Assembly: GCA_018400625.1 (NCBI GenBank)
Contig: JAGYMJ010000170.1
Location: 1 to 12,408 of the forward strand
DNA from: Planctomycetota bacterium
GTDB taxonomy: Bacteria; Planctomycetota; Brocadiia; SM23-32
Direction: 5' to 3'
Length of the DNA stretch: 12,408 bases
Part shown: piece after piece, positions 1 to 7,102 of the stretch
Layout: each line of letters opens with the position of its first letter
Numbering within the stretch: position 1 is the first letter of the stretch
Made by a program: the position numbers and the translations under genes
Notes under the pieces: model-generated
Seen by the model: the letters and a program-made list of their open reading frames with translations, nothing else
Told to the model about the DNA's origin: nothing
The model's database searches: none

Positions 1-1808
1 TGATGGATGCGCTTGAAAGGAAGCCCATCCACAACATTTGACAGTATCTCACGACGTCTTTGGGGGGCGCTGCCGTAGGTGTTGAACTGCGTCCGCTTAT
101 CTTCGGAGAACACATTCGACGCAGCAAAGGCTCCTTGTTCAGCCGTTTTGCACCAAAGATAAGGATCCTTGCGGTAAACATCGGCCGTCCACTCCCAGGG
201 GGCTTTCGGCACGACCCGCATCGCATCCTCACAACAGGCCGTTTCAATCTCAAAAAGCAGCGGCAGACGAAAACCCGTCCATTGTTGTGGACAACCGTCC
301 AACCGTTCATAAAAAACAACATTCTGGTTCTCCCTCCAGCTCAGCCAGTTGCAAAAAGCGACAGCTTCAAACCAACTGACTCCGGAAATGTAACCTGTAC
401 AGTCTGAATGCTTCATATTTCCCGTTTCACCTGTTCTGTGCCAAATGACTCCGTTTTCTGTCCACAAACTCTTCCAGATGCTCTGCACCTCATTGGAATC
501 ATCCTCCGGGCAATTATACCACGGCGAATTTTTGAATTTCATAAACTGATCGTAAGAGACAGGTTCGATACTGATCCGAAAAGCATCCAAAACGACTCCT
601 GCCTCTTCTTTTTGCCCAAATTTCTTCCATTTCGGCTGAATGGGGGGTACCGGCGCCTTAGGTTTATCCCCTCCGGGATCGTCAGCTGGTTTCCCACCTG
701 TGACCGGGGGCTTAAAATCCTCAAAATATCTTGGATTTAAGACCCGCTCCATGTAGCGCTCCGGTATTCGCCCATTCTCCCAATCGTCAATAATTGTTCG
801 CAACTCTTTAAGTTCCGGCTGATCCCAATCCGTGGAATTTTCGATCACCCCCGCATAATAACCAAAGGTTTCCAGCTTTACATTCTCTAACGTGCTGCAC
901 ATCGTCCTGAACTTGTCTTCCAAACGTTTTCGTTCACATTCCGCCTGCCGTTGAGCTTGTGCCTCCCGTTCCCTCTCAAGCATCTTACGCCTGTATTCCC
1001 GGCTCCGCACAAACCAGTAATCTCCACAGCATAGATCGGGAGAGCCGAAATAACCGGCGCGACAAGAGGAGAGTGAACGCTTCAGATAACCTTCTAATTC
1101 TTTGGTGCAAAAAACAGGGTCGGCATTTTCGCGTTTGCCCAGGTATTCGAGTATGCGGTTTGCAAAAGGGCTATGATGGGTATCTCTTTCCCTGTCGGGG
1201 ACGGGATGGTCGGCTCCGCTGGTCAGGATATATCTGGAAGGGCTTTTGAAAGTTTGTGGCACTGCATCTTGCGAGCTCCTTTGTGCGGACAGTGCCTTTC
1301 CGGCATAACAGCAGTCCAGCATGACGAGAATATGCCTGGCATTAATCCCACCGAGGAATTCACCCAGAAGTTCCCTAAAGGAAATTCTTGAAGCATAGTT
1401 GTAGAGTCCCTCCGGATCGTAGGGCAGCAAAAATCCCGAACCGCCTTTTCGTCTGTTATTATCAGCATGACCTGCATAATAGACAACAAGGTTGTCGTCG
1501 TCATCAAGTTCGTCCCCATACCGATCAATACGGCCAAGGATTTCATTTCTGCAGGCATGAGAACCCAACCGGTAATCAACGTTTTTTTCCGGGAATTCAA
1601 GGTGATCAATAAGGTGTTGGCCAACGGTTTTTGCATCTTTTTCCGCACATTCCAGCGGGCTTGGCGAATGATCACGGGAAGAGCCGGAGCGACGATAATT
1701 GGTTCCTATCAGCAGCGCGTGGTTTCTTTCAAAGTCATAATGCACATTGCCCGGCAGCAAAACGCTGTTGTCCGAATTGATGTTAAGGTCTATATCACGA
1801 GTACGCAT
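1..1808 (-). CDS. Caspase-like protease fused to FGE-sulfatase-like module (3' end cut by window edge)
   Basis: I translated this frame by hand: 602 codons from ATG at 1808 to the window edge with no stop. Residues about 28-265 form a caspase/metacaspase-type (peptidase C14) domain. The catalytic His motif is VVYYAGHAD (His114) and the Cys motif is VMLDCCYAG (Cys167). A charged, Arg/Glu-rich helix follows at about 268-300, then a Pro/Gly-rich linker at about 367-395. From about 405 there is an FGE-sulfatase/C-type-lectin-like module with PVSYDQFMKF, GVSWFEAVAFCNWLS, FRLPLLFEIETA (for the usual LRLPTEAEWEYA) and PWEWTADVY. No signal peptide or membrane segment is visible, so it is probably cytosolic. 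The start at 1808 has GGGAG about seven bases upstream. An in-frame ATG at 1835 lacks a Shine-Dalgarno sequence. Inference: the lectin-fold part senses or binds a partner and the protease is the output. The FGE C-terminus lies outside the window. Confidence 0.88.
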   Translation of the reverse strand, partial: MRTRDIDLNINSDNSVLLPGNVHYDFERNHALLIGTNYRRSGSSRDHSPSPLECAEKDAKTVGQHLIDHLEFPEKNVDYRLGSHACRNEILGRIDRYGDELDDDDNLVVYYAGHADNNRRKGGSGFLLPYDPEGLYNYASRISFRELLGEFLGGINARHILVMLDCCYAGKALSAQRSSQDAVPQTFKSPSRYILTSGADHPVPDRERDTHHSPFANRILEYLGKRENADPVFCTKELEGYLKRSLSSCRAGYFGSPDLCCGDYWFVRSREYRRKMLEREREAQAQRQAECERKRLEDKFRTMCSTLENVKLETFGYYAGVIENSTDWDQPELKELRTIIDDWENGRIPERYMERVLNPRYFEDFKPPVTGGKPADDPGGDKPKAPVPPIQPKWKKFGQKEEAGVVLDAFRISIEPVSYDQFMKFKNSPWYNCPEDDSNEVQSIWKSLWTENGVIWHRTGETGNMKHSDCTGYISGVSWFEAVAFCNWLSWRENQNVVFYERLDGCPQQWTGFRLPLLFEIETACCEDAMRVVPKAPWEWTADVYRKDPYLWCKTAEQGAFAASNVFSEDKRTQFNTYGSAPQRRREILSNVVDGLPFKRIH

Positions 1809-1933
1809 TTTCACTCTCCCAGTGCAGAAAAAACATGATAGCTAATGTTTCAGACGCAGAGACGAGCCCTTTTCTTTCATTATTTTTATCAATTTCTACA
1901 ACAACATCAACGTAATGCACAATATAAGAAAAT

Positions 1934-2200
1934 ATGCAGAGACCCCGTCAATTCATATCCAACATACCCTGTGACGGTGGAGATGAGTTGAAGGAACTCA
2001 CCGAGGATTTACTAAATATACTGCGGGGCACGAAAAAAGTCGCATCGAATCCTCACCCATGCGTAAATGACACTCAGAAACGACATTTACTTACCATATC
2101 AAAAGTGATTAACGTCATTCAACAAAGAATGAACCTCGGTCTGAACTTCGTCCGCTCAAGCAGATTCCGGTCGCCGTCAAAAGGGGTAGCAATGCTTTAA
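1934..2200 (+). CDS. Doubtful small plus-strand ORF, 88 aa
   Basis: This is the only plus-strand frame in the window that does not overlap a supported gene. Residues about 14-30 (GGDELKELTEDLLNILRG) would form a plausible amphipathic helix. The rest is basic and Ser/Arg-rich towards the C-terminus. There is no Shine-Dalgarno sequence before the ATG, and the orientation is opposite to every other gene here. It might be a remnant of an older gene or chance. I do not recognise a family. Confidence 0.2.
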   Translation: MQRPRQFISNIPCDGGDELKELTEDLLNILRGTKKVASNPHPCVNDTQKRHLLTISKVINVIQQRMNLGLNFVRSSRFRSPSKGVAML

Positions 2201-2416
2201 TGCTATGCCAATTAGCAAAACATAATCCCATACTTTATAATAAAGTTATTCAATACAGTTCTTATTAAAAACACATATTTGGCTTGATTATACAGAAGAT
2301 TTGACCCATTGTGAAATGAAAGCATAACGCCGTCCCTCATTAAGCAATTTTGGTATCTACTCAACCGGTCTTTCCCTTTAGAAAGAATTGCCTGAAAGGA
2401 CGTTGAAAAATAATTA

Positions 2417-2422
2417 TTGACA
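2417..2422 (+). promoter_or_regulatory. Consensus -35 hexamer TTGACA next to palindrome
   Basis: A perfect TTGACA sits eight bases before the palindrome at 2430-2447. No good -10 follows at 16-18 bases; CATTAT at 2444-2449 is 21 bases away. No gene on the plus strand follows, so this may be a relict promoter/operator. Confidence 0.25.
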
Positions 2423-2429
2423 TTTTCAA

Positions 2430-2447
2430 AATGAACGACCGATCATT
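2430..2447. promoter_or_regulatory. TetR-type imperfect palindrome (orphan operator)
   Basis: AATGAACGACCGATCATT matches its own reverse complement at 14 of 18 positions. It has the outer AATGA/TCATT arms and central CGACCG-type core common in operators of TetR-family repressors, and it lies next to a TTGACA. No TetR-family gene is in the window, and no intact gene starts beside it on either strand. Calling it an operator is inference from its form. Confidence 0.35.
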
Positions 2448-2448
2448 A

Positions 2449-2909
2449 TCACTGAAAGGCCGCATCGCCTCCCGTTGCTGGGGCGTCTTGTTCGGCAATT
2501 GAGGACAAACTATCGTTGACTGTTTCTAATTCTTCAAGAATGGTCCAAAAACTTGCTCCTCAATACATTTTCCACCACCTGTCACCCAAATTAATCTCGC
2601 CCATTTTGCAGAGCAATATTCTTTCCTTTTTCGGCTCAATCATCAAGTTGTCCCGATCAGTCGAAAGCCCCTCCCCCTGCTCCAAATTTAATAGCTTGAG
2701 ACTCTCGAATCTCCCCGAACCTGCCCCGGAACCGGAAGTCAACAAAACGTGTATCCCCGATGCCGTCGTGGCAATATAGCGGTAACCGAATGTTGCCGCT
2801 GCCTCACCCTCTTTTGTTTTTTCGCTCACATAAACAAATGGGAAATGCCCCAGCCTGCAAAAATTATCACACAAAAAGTAAATATTAAGCCATTTTTTGA
2901 CTTACCCAT
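2449..2909 (-). pseudogene. Frameshifted gene for a small membrane-anchored protein of unknown family
   Basis: A start with a good Shine-Dalgarno sequence (GGGAGAAAC, then ATG at 2909) opens a frame that encodes a basic N-terminus and a hydrophobic segment, LIFTFCVIIFAGWGISHLF. It hits TGA at 2826-2828. The frame beginning upstream of that stop carries the body: EGEAAATFGYRYIATTASG, HVLLTSGSGAGSG and a hydrophilic tail, ending at TGA 2560-2562. Joined by one single-base frameshift near 2830-2845, the two halves give one sensible protein with a signal anchor and a soluble domain. The body frame also stays open for 37 codons beyond the TGA at 2560, to 2449, with a plausible helix (TILEELETVNDSLSSIAEQD). 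So either the gene has two lesions or it ended at 2560. I do not recognise the family. Confidence 0.55.
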
Positions 2910-2974
2910 CGTTCGGTTTCTCCCAGTCCCAGAGATATTCAATTGAAATATGTCACTTATCCTTACATGCCCTA

Positions 2975-3010
2975 TGCTGCAATAGAAGAATTTTATTTTC
3001 TATAGCAGCA
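2975..3010. repeat. Inverted repeat / hairpin
   Basis: TGCTGC-A-ATAGAA (2975-2987) pairs with TTCTAT-A-GCAGCA (2998-3010): twelve base pairs around one A/A mismatch, with a ten-base AT-rich loop. It lies about 135 bases past the end of the membrane-protein gene. No T-tract follows on the minus strand, so it is not a standard intrinsic terminator. Confidence 0.45.
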
Positions 3011-3013
3011 GGC

Positions 3014-3148
3014 TTAGGAAATACAGTCGTACAGTTTCTTCAAGTTCCGACTGTTATGCCAGGTTAGGGCAATCTTATTCTTTAAACCCTGAAAAGTAGA
3101 GTTCCCCCGCTGGTTTCGTCGTCGCTGCGATTCAAAACATTTATACTA
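3014..3148 (-). pseudogene. Possible coding remnant in frame behind the membrane-protein gene
   Basis: The reading frame of the upstream 193-aa gene continues past its TAG (3146-3148) for 43 codons to TAA at 3014. The peptide is basic and contains LKNKIALTWHNSRNLKKLYD, which has the look of a real protein C-terminus. Forty-odd open codons can also arise by chance. It could be a lost C-terminus of the membrane protein or a scrap of another gene. No family can be assigned. Confidence 0.25.
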
Positions 3149-3727
3149 ACGAAAATAAAAACGTATCTCAGAATGGTTAAATTTCTCACCGCAGAACCAT
3201 ATTCCGTTACGCCGCTCTCTTTCGTTTTTTTCATAACGGTATAGATGACGAATCGAATTACGCACATTGTCGATGATGGCCGAACGAAAAGTATACTCGT
3301 CAAATACCAGCCGGAATTGGCGGAATGACCAGTGCGCGCTTCTGATTATATCATTGTCGCTGACCAGAAAAGTCATATAATGCTGTTTGCCTGTTATGCC
3401 CGCACTGCCCATCGGTTCATAGTCACCAGTAAAGTTATACCGATAAACCCAATAAAGCATCCTCCAGAGTCGGGGGTTATTATGCCTTTCTCCACCTATA
3501 TGCAAGCGCAACACGGCATAATTATCGTCATTATAAACGCTCCTGAGTTTGGAACGTATTCGTGCGTAGATCAACTGCTCCGCACTGAAATACAGCAGGG
3601 CCATGGCACATAAGAAAACCAGAGCAACATTGGACAATCTTTTGACCAAACTCTTTTTACTTGCAATCACCGATTCCCCAAGTGATGAACTGTTCTTATT
3701 TATATTGTTATCCATGTCTATGTCCAT
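3146..3727 (-). CDS. Single-pass membrane protein of unknown function, 193 aa
   Basis: The first 30 residues are hydrophilic and end in KKSLVKR. One membrane segment follows at about 31-50 (LSNVALVFLCAMALLYFSAE), and the remaining 140 residues would lie outside the cytoplasm by the positive-inside rule. That domain is rich in Tyr, Arg and Asn, with RLWRMLYWVYRYNFTGDYEP and HWSFRQFRLVFDEYTF. I recognise no family. The listed start has no clear Shine-Dalgarno sequence; the in-frame ATG four codons later has GGA eight bases upstream and may be the true start. A TATAAT (minus strand, 3786-3781) lies 54 bases upstream without a good -35. The FGE remnant gene lies just upstream and a broken membrane-anchored gene downstream. 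Function unknown. Confidence 0.7.
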   Translation of the reverse strand: MDIDMDNNINKNSSSLGESVIASKKSLVKRLSNVALVFLCAMALLYFSAEQLIYARIRSKLRSVYNDDNYAVLRLHIGGERHNNPRLWRMLYWVYRYNFTGDYEPMGSAGITGKQHYMTFLVSDNDIIRSAHWSFRQFRLVFDEYTFRSAIIDNVRNSIRHLYRYEKNERERRNGIWFCGEKFNHSEIRFYFR

Positions 3728-3781
3728 TTTTCAGAAGGTTTAGAGTTTTCTATATATTCATCATTCAGCATCAATGCTCCA

Positions 3782-4180
3782 TTATACAGATTTCAAGTCC
3801 AGCACAACACGAAAGCCGAGATTGCTGAGCCGGCAATCTGTTTCATTATGATAGCGTAAAGCCGAACGGCAAACCCAGGGAGAGTTATGCCAGGCACCAC
3901 CGCGCAGAATACGCTCTTCCCCTGAATTTGGACCAGCCGGGTCAGTCAACACACCCGGTGGATAATTACCATATCAATCCCGGCACCATTCCCACACGTT
4001 TCCATGCATATCATAAAGATCCCAGGCATTGGGGCCTAACTGCTCCACCTTCGCGCGGTAAGTGTCCGCCGCCCTGCCCGCCTCCGACGCCAGCACTTTG
4101 TGCTGAAACAGGCATACGCTGCACTTGCTTTGCCCCGAAAGCGGCGCCTCACATATCAGACATCTGTCATTATCCGCCAT
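3782..4180 (-). pseudogene. Zinc-ribbon / FGE-sulfatase remnant with internal deletion and in-frame TGA
   Basis: This is one reading frame of 132 codons interrupted once, by TGA at 3974-3976. Residues 1-30 are a zinc ribbon (CLIC...CSVC: Cys7, 10, 20, 23) like that of the 813-aa protein. The frame then jumps almost directly into the C-terminal half of an FGE-sulfatase module: [20 protein letters not shown], stop, YGNYPPGVLTDPAGP, RILRGGAW, then LGFRVVLDL before TAA. In this family Trp is the usual residue after EWCxD (DWF in the kinase copy here), so one TGG-to-TGA change explains the stop. The N-terminal half of the FGE fold (MGSP, YPVT, LPTEAEWEYA) is missing, so the gene was already deleted internally. 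The ribosome site is ideal (AGGAGG, seven bases), so a 68-aa zinc-ribbon peptide may still be made. Confidence 0.85.
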
Positions 4181-4187
4181 ATTTTAG

Positions 4188-4193
4188 CCTCCT
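4188..4193 (-). promoter_or_regulatory. Shine-Dalgarno AGGAGG of the FGE remnant
   Basis: A perfect AGGAGG seven bases upstream of ATG 4180 fixes the start of the remnant gene. It suggests the gene was well translated before, or still is up to the internal TGA. Confidence 0.75.
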
Positions 4194-4269
4194 GTTTGAA
4201 TTGATTGTTTTTTTATTCCTAAAACCCTATCTGAAAGCCTACCTTGCTGCAAACATCCAACGATCAACC

Positions 4270-4450
4270 GCGCCCTTTCAGGGCGCACAATACGTTTGGA
4301 CCATGACCTCGGGTTTGAAACCCGAGGCTGCCAGACTTGGCCCCGTTCGGGGCCATGCCTCATATCTCGACCAAACAGGGCAAAATAAGGCAACCCTGGT
4401 TTTAACCAGGGGGAAGATGACAAACAGAACATGGCGCCCCAAAGGGACGC
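4270..4450. repeat. Cluster of five different GC-rich palindromes (REP-like)
   Basis: Five tight hairpins fill the space between two genes. 4270-4286: stem GCGCCCT, loop TTC. 4307-4327: stem CCTCGGGTTT, centre G. 4338-4355: stem TGGCCCCG, centre TT. 4394-4411: stem CCCTGGTT, centre TT. 4434-4450: GCGCCCC-AAA-GGGACGC, with one mismatch. The last one, reverse-complemented, resembles the first at 13 of 17 positions, so the cluster is bounded by related hairpins in opposite orientation. Such groups are known as REP-type intergenic elements, sometimes mobilised by TnpA-REP (RAYT) transposases. No such enzyme is in this window. They could also stabilise mRNA ends or end transcription of the 813-aa gene, which stops 56 bases upstream. 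Open frames across the cluster are compositional artefacts. Confidence 0.8.
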
Positions 4451-4505
4451 GGTCGTTTTTTCAATTGCCATTTTATCCACAAAGTTGAGGCAGCACGAAA
4501 GTTTT

Positions 4506-6947
4506 TCACACAATTGTTTCCGCCCGGCCGCACAGCGCCTCCCGTTCGGCGGTATAGAATTCCTTTTCCTGCGGTGTTTGCACGTATTTTTTCGCTTCCT
4601 GCAGGCAGCGTTCGGCTCTTTCGGGTTCATTCAGCATCCGCCCCCAGCACTTTGCGCACGCGATCCAGTCCTGCAAGTTGCCGGCATACTTCACGGCCTC
4701 GACCAGGCACCGCCGGGACGCGTTTCCGTTGTTGAAAAGTGTCTTCCACCACGCCGCATAATTAACATAGTCCTGAGCGTCCCGGGCCGTTTTCTCCATT
4801 TCCAGCATGCACTTCAAAGGGGCTTGTCTTTCAGAAAACATGTGTTTCCAGGCGCTGCGGCATTCTTCCAGATCAGACGGCGGATAGGCAAGACAATTTG
4901 TTTTTAACAGGCATCGGTCCGCTTCTTCTGTATTTTGCAGAAAATCCATCCAGGAAGTATGACAGCGCATCCAGTCGTCATAATTATCGACGCACCCGAC
5001 AGCCGCTTCAAGGCATTGCCGGGCTTTTTCTTTTTCCCCGAAAAGGTATATCCACAGACCGGCACACCTGTACCATTCAGAAAACCCGGACGCGGAATTG
5101 GTGGCGGCGGAAAGACAGGCCCAGCCCTTTTCATTTTCACCCGACTTCGAGCGCATCATCGCGCAGGCGATCCAGTCGGAAGCCGTCTCGGCACGGCGAA
5201 CCGCCTCATCGATCCGGGTTGTTTCACGCTTTTTGTGAGCAAACCAGGAATAATCATCCAAAACTTCGAACTCTTCGCGCCAAACTTTTGCCCAGCTCAG
5301 GCAATCAGCCGTCGTCTCAGCCATCCTCTCCGCCTTATCCATCGATTCCATAGCCGATCTCTCGTCGTTGAGCAGTTTTTTCTCCGCAGCGGCGATGCAT
5401 GTCCAGTCAGCGACGTCGTCCGCGCAGGATTTCATCTTTTCGAGAGCGCATCTCACGCCGTTTTCAGCGTTGAGGAGGTCATCCCAGGCCTCGGCGATCA
5501 TATGCCAGTCGTTCAGGTTTTCGGCCCGCTCTCCCGCCTGCTCCAGACACCGCCTTATCGGCTCCTGCAACCCGAGCAGATTTTCCCATATGACGGCCAG
5601 CGACAGCAGCCCGCCGGTGTCGGTGATTTCCCTTTCCGCTTTCTGAAGGACCTGGGCCGCCATGCTTGTATCGTTGAACAGATCGATACACAGCGCAGCG
5701 CACTGCGCCAGGTCATCTAACTCGGCCCCCATATGAGCGGACTCTTCGATACACTGCCGTGCCCGATCATGATCTTTGAAAAGTCCCACCCACATTTCGG
5801 CCATCACTCTCAATTCCGACGTTGAGCGGCCGCCGGCGGCATGCGCCTGCTCCAGACAGCGTCGTGCCCGGCGGCTGTCGTTAAAGAGCAGCATCCACGC
5901 CATGGCGGAGATGAGAACATCGGCATCTTCGGAACCATCGGCACATTCAACGGCTTTATTCCGGCATCGCTCGGCTTCCTTTCCGTTGCCAAACAGACAG
6001 AGCCATGCCCGCGCGCACACCAGCCATTCCGATGAGTTACTCCCGGCATTCTTTTCGGCGTCAATCAATGCCAATGCCGCCTGCGTGTCGTCGTCAAGGA
6101 GCCGTTTCCAGAGCACCGAACAGATGGCGTACTGTTGGGCGCTACGGCACGTTTCCATCGCCGTCCTGAGGTTGATTTCTGCAAACTCCGTGCAGCCGAG
6201 GAGGCGAAAGCTCATGGCGGCAAAGGATGTCAGGTTATTGAAACCGATCGCCTCAATCATAGGAGAGAAGGCGCCTTTGCCCTCATGCATCTGCTCAATA
6301 TGTTCGCGCATCTGTTCCTTCGAGTCACTTTCCAGACAGCGGATTAAGACCGATTCAAAGGGATCGTCCACATAGAGTTCATAATCATTGAGGACGGCGT
6401 CAAAGATGCCCCTGCGGTTTTCGAGCAGCAGCGCGCAGACCGAGAGTTTGAACCTCCTTTCGCCCCGCTCAAACACGGTGGACTCGATAAGGCCTGAAGC
6501 GAACAGGTCCGGAATATCATCCCTGCGGCAGACCAGTACGTAGGTGTCCCCGAGGGTGATGAGCAGATCGACCCATTCCGGCAATCGTGTGCATACCTCC
6601 CTGACATATCCGGGGTGGCGGTAATGCAAATGGAGATTGGTTTTCGGGGGACCTTCTTCCGTCCGGCAGGTCGGTTTGTCGGGACCGTGGTCTTTCGGAT
6701 CGGGTATGGCGTGCTGTTTCGGTTGCGAAATTCCCGAGTCAGCCGGTGCGGATTCGTTATTTTCCCGCAGGCATTGCTGCCATTCCTGTTTGGCGTTTCT
6801 GATGTCGAGTTTATAGGACTCCAGCTCTTCCGGCTCATCCTCCGGAATGACCCGGTGGCGGAACCCGCATTCTTTGCACAAGGGCCATGCAGAGACATCT
6901 CCCCCGCACACCAGACAGTGCAGCATTGTTTTTGTTTTATTCGGCAT
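4506..6947 (-). CDS. Zinc-ribbon protein with about 15 TPR-like 34-residue repeats, 813 aa
   Basis: The N-terminus has a zinc ribbon, CLVC...CKEC (Cys11, 14, 24, 27), related in pattern to the one in the FGE remnant at 3782-4180. A charged linker (about 35-105) and a mixed region (about 106-230) containing YVLVCRRDDIPDLF follow. From about 235 to 790 there is a solenoid of about fifteen units of 33-36 residues, each close to (S/D)-D-W-x-x-C-A-x-x-W-x-x-L-F-N with A-x-R-C-L-E-x-A about eleven residues on. Clear units include DWIACAKCWGRMLNEPERAE and EWYRCAGLWIYLFGEKEKAR. Length and helix pattern match TPR/Sel1-like solenoids, which usually bind proteins. The recurrent Trp and Cys are unusual. 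There is no signal peptide or membrane segment. The start at 6947 is supported by GAGGTGGAG just upstream. Probable role: cytosolic scaffold or adaptor for the kinase/caspase proteins. That role is inferred from neighbours only. Confidence 0.88.
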   Translation of the reverse strand: MPNKTKTMLHCLVCGGDVSAWPLCKECGFRHRVIPEDEPEELESYKLDIRNAKQEWQQCLRENNESAPADSGISQPKQHAIPDPKDHGPDKPTCRTEEGPPKTNLHLHYRHPGYVREVCTRLPEWVDLLITLGDTYVLVCRRDDIPDLFASGLIESTVFERGERRFKLSVCALLLENRRGIFDAVLNDYELYVDDPFESVLIRCLESDSKEQMREHIEQMHEGKGAFSPMIEAIGFNNLTSFAAMSFRLLGCTEFAEINLRTAMETCRSAQQYAICSVLWKRLLDDDTQAALALIDAEKNAGSNSSEWLVCARAWLCLFGNGKEAERCRNKAVECADGSEDADVLISAMAWMLLFNDSRRARRCLEQAHAAGGRSTSELRVMAEMWVGLFKDHDRARQCIEESAHMGAELDDLAQCAALCIDLFNDTSMAAQVLQKAEREITDTGGLLSLAVIWENLLGLQEPIRRCLEQAGERAENLNDWHMIAEAWDDLLNAENGVRCALEKMKSCADDVADWTCIAAAEKKLLNDERSAMESMDKAERMAETTADCLSWAKVWREEFEVLDDYSWFAHKKRETTRIDEAVRRAETASDWIACAMMRSKSGENEKGWACLSAATNSASGFSEWYRCAGLWIYLFGEKEKARQCLEAAVGCVDNYDDWMRCHTSWMDFLQNTEEADRCLLKTNCLAYPPSDLEECRSAWKHMFSERQAPLKCMLEMEKTARDAQDYVNYAAWWKTLFNNGNASRRCLVEAVKYAGNLQDWIACAKCWGRMLNEPERAERCLQEAKKYVQTPQEKEFYTAEREALCGRAETIV

Positions 6948-7022
6948 GTCTCCACCTCATGCATGTAACGGCGAAATTCACGAACAAAAAACTATCTGAC
7001 ATGCGTTTTGGTTGGTCATATC

Positions 7023-7051
7023 AATATCATTTATTTACAAAACACATTCAA
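7023..7051 (-). promoter_or_regulatory. Likely sigma-70-type promoter of the 813-aa gene
   Basis: On the minus strand TTGAAT (7051-7046) and GATATT (7028-7023) are 17 bases apart, in the AT-rich gap of about 155 bases upstream of the 813-aa gene. About 75 bases of leader would follow. Each hexamer matches the consensus at four or five positions. The gap shows no clear terminator for the upstream kinase operon, so read-through is also possible. Confidence 0.4.
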
Positions 7052-7102
7052 TCCGCATTTTTGCCGTTCAATATAAAGGAAAAAAGAGCAAAGTAAAAAG
7101 GG

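Larger units (their letters stand above)
1836..2429. other. AT-rich stretch without a convincing gene
   Basis: About 600 bases between the caspase-FGE gene and the broken gene to its right. The only sizeable open frame is on the plus strand at 1934-2200 (listed separately). On the minus strand, TTGACG (1951-1946) and TATATT (1926-1921) could be a promoter for the caspase-FGE gene, but the 19-base spacing is poor. The part 2205-2420 is AT-rich with a few short inverted repeats (for example TCTTT/AAAGA around 2370-2388) and nothing I can name. Confidence 0.5.

Noticed and set aside
1223..1675. 150-aa minus-strand frame
   Set aside because: It is a shadow of the caspase-FGE gene, whose real frame carries the His and Cys motifs and runs unbroken off the left edge.
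2820..2850. Programmed frameshift at an A-rich heptamer (near 2812-2822)
   Set aside because: The A-tract lies after the TGA that ends the first frame, so ribosomes in that frame would stop before reaching it.
2975..3010. Intrinsic terminator
   Set aside because: The hairpin is AT-rich in its upper stem and no T-tract follows on the coding (minus) strand.
2560..3976. TGA read as Trp (altered genetic code)
   Set aside because: Two interrupted genes contain an in-frame TGA, but intact genes here use TGG for Trp throughout, and TGA ends the 813-aa gene and the short frame before the kinase. Local decay is simpler.
4270..4450. CRISPR array
   Set aside because: The palindromes differ from each other and there are no identical repeats with regular spacers.
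3928..4630. Long open frames on both strands across the palindrome cluster
   Set aside because: They are produced by the GC-rich hairpins, overlap each other and the end of the 813-aa gene, and lack ribosome sites and family motifs.
6344..6964. 206-aa minus-strand frame
   Set aside because: It overlaps the 813-aa gene in another frame. The latter has the zinc ribbon, the repeats and the better ribosome site.
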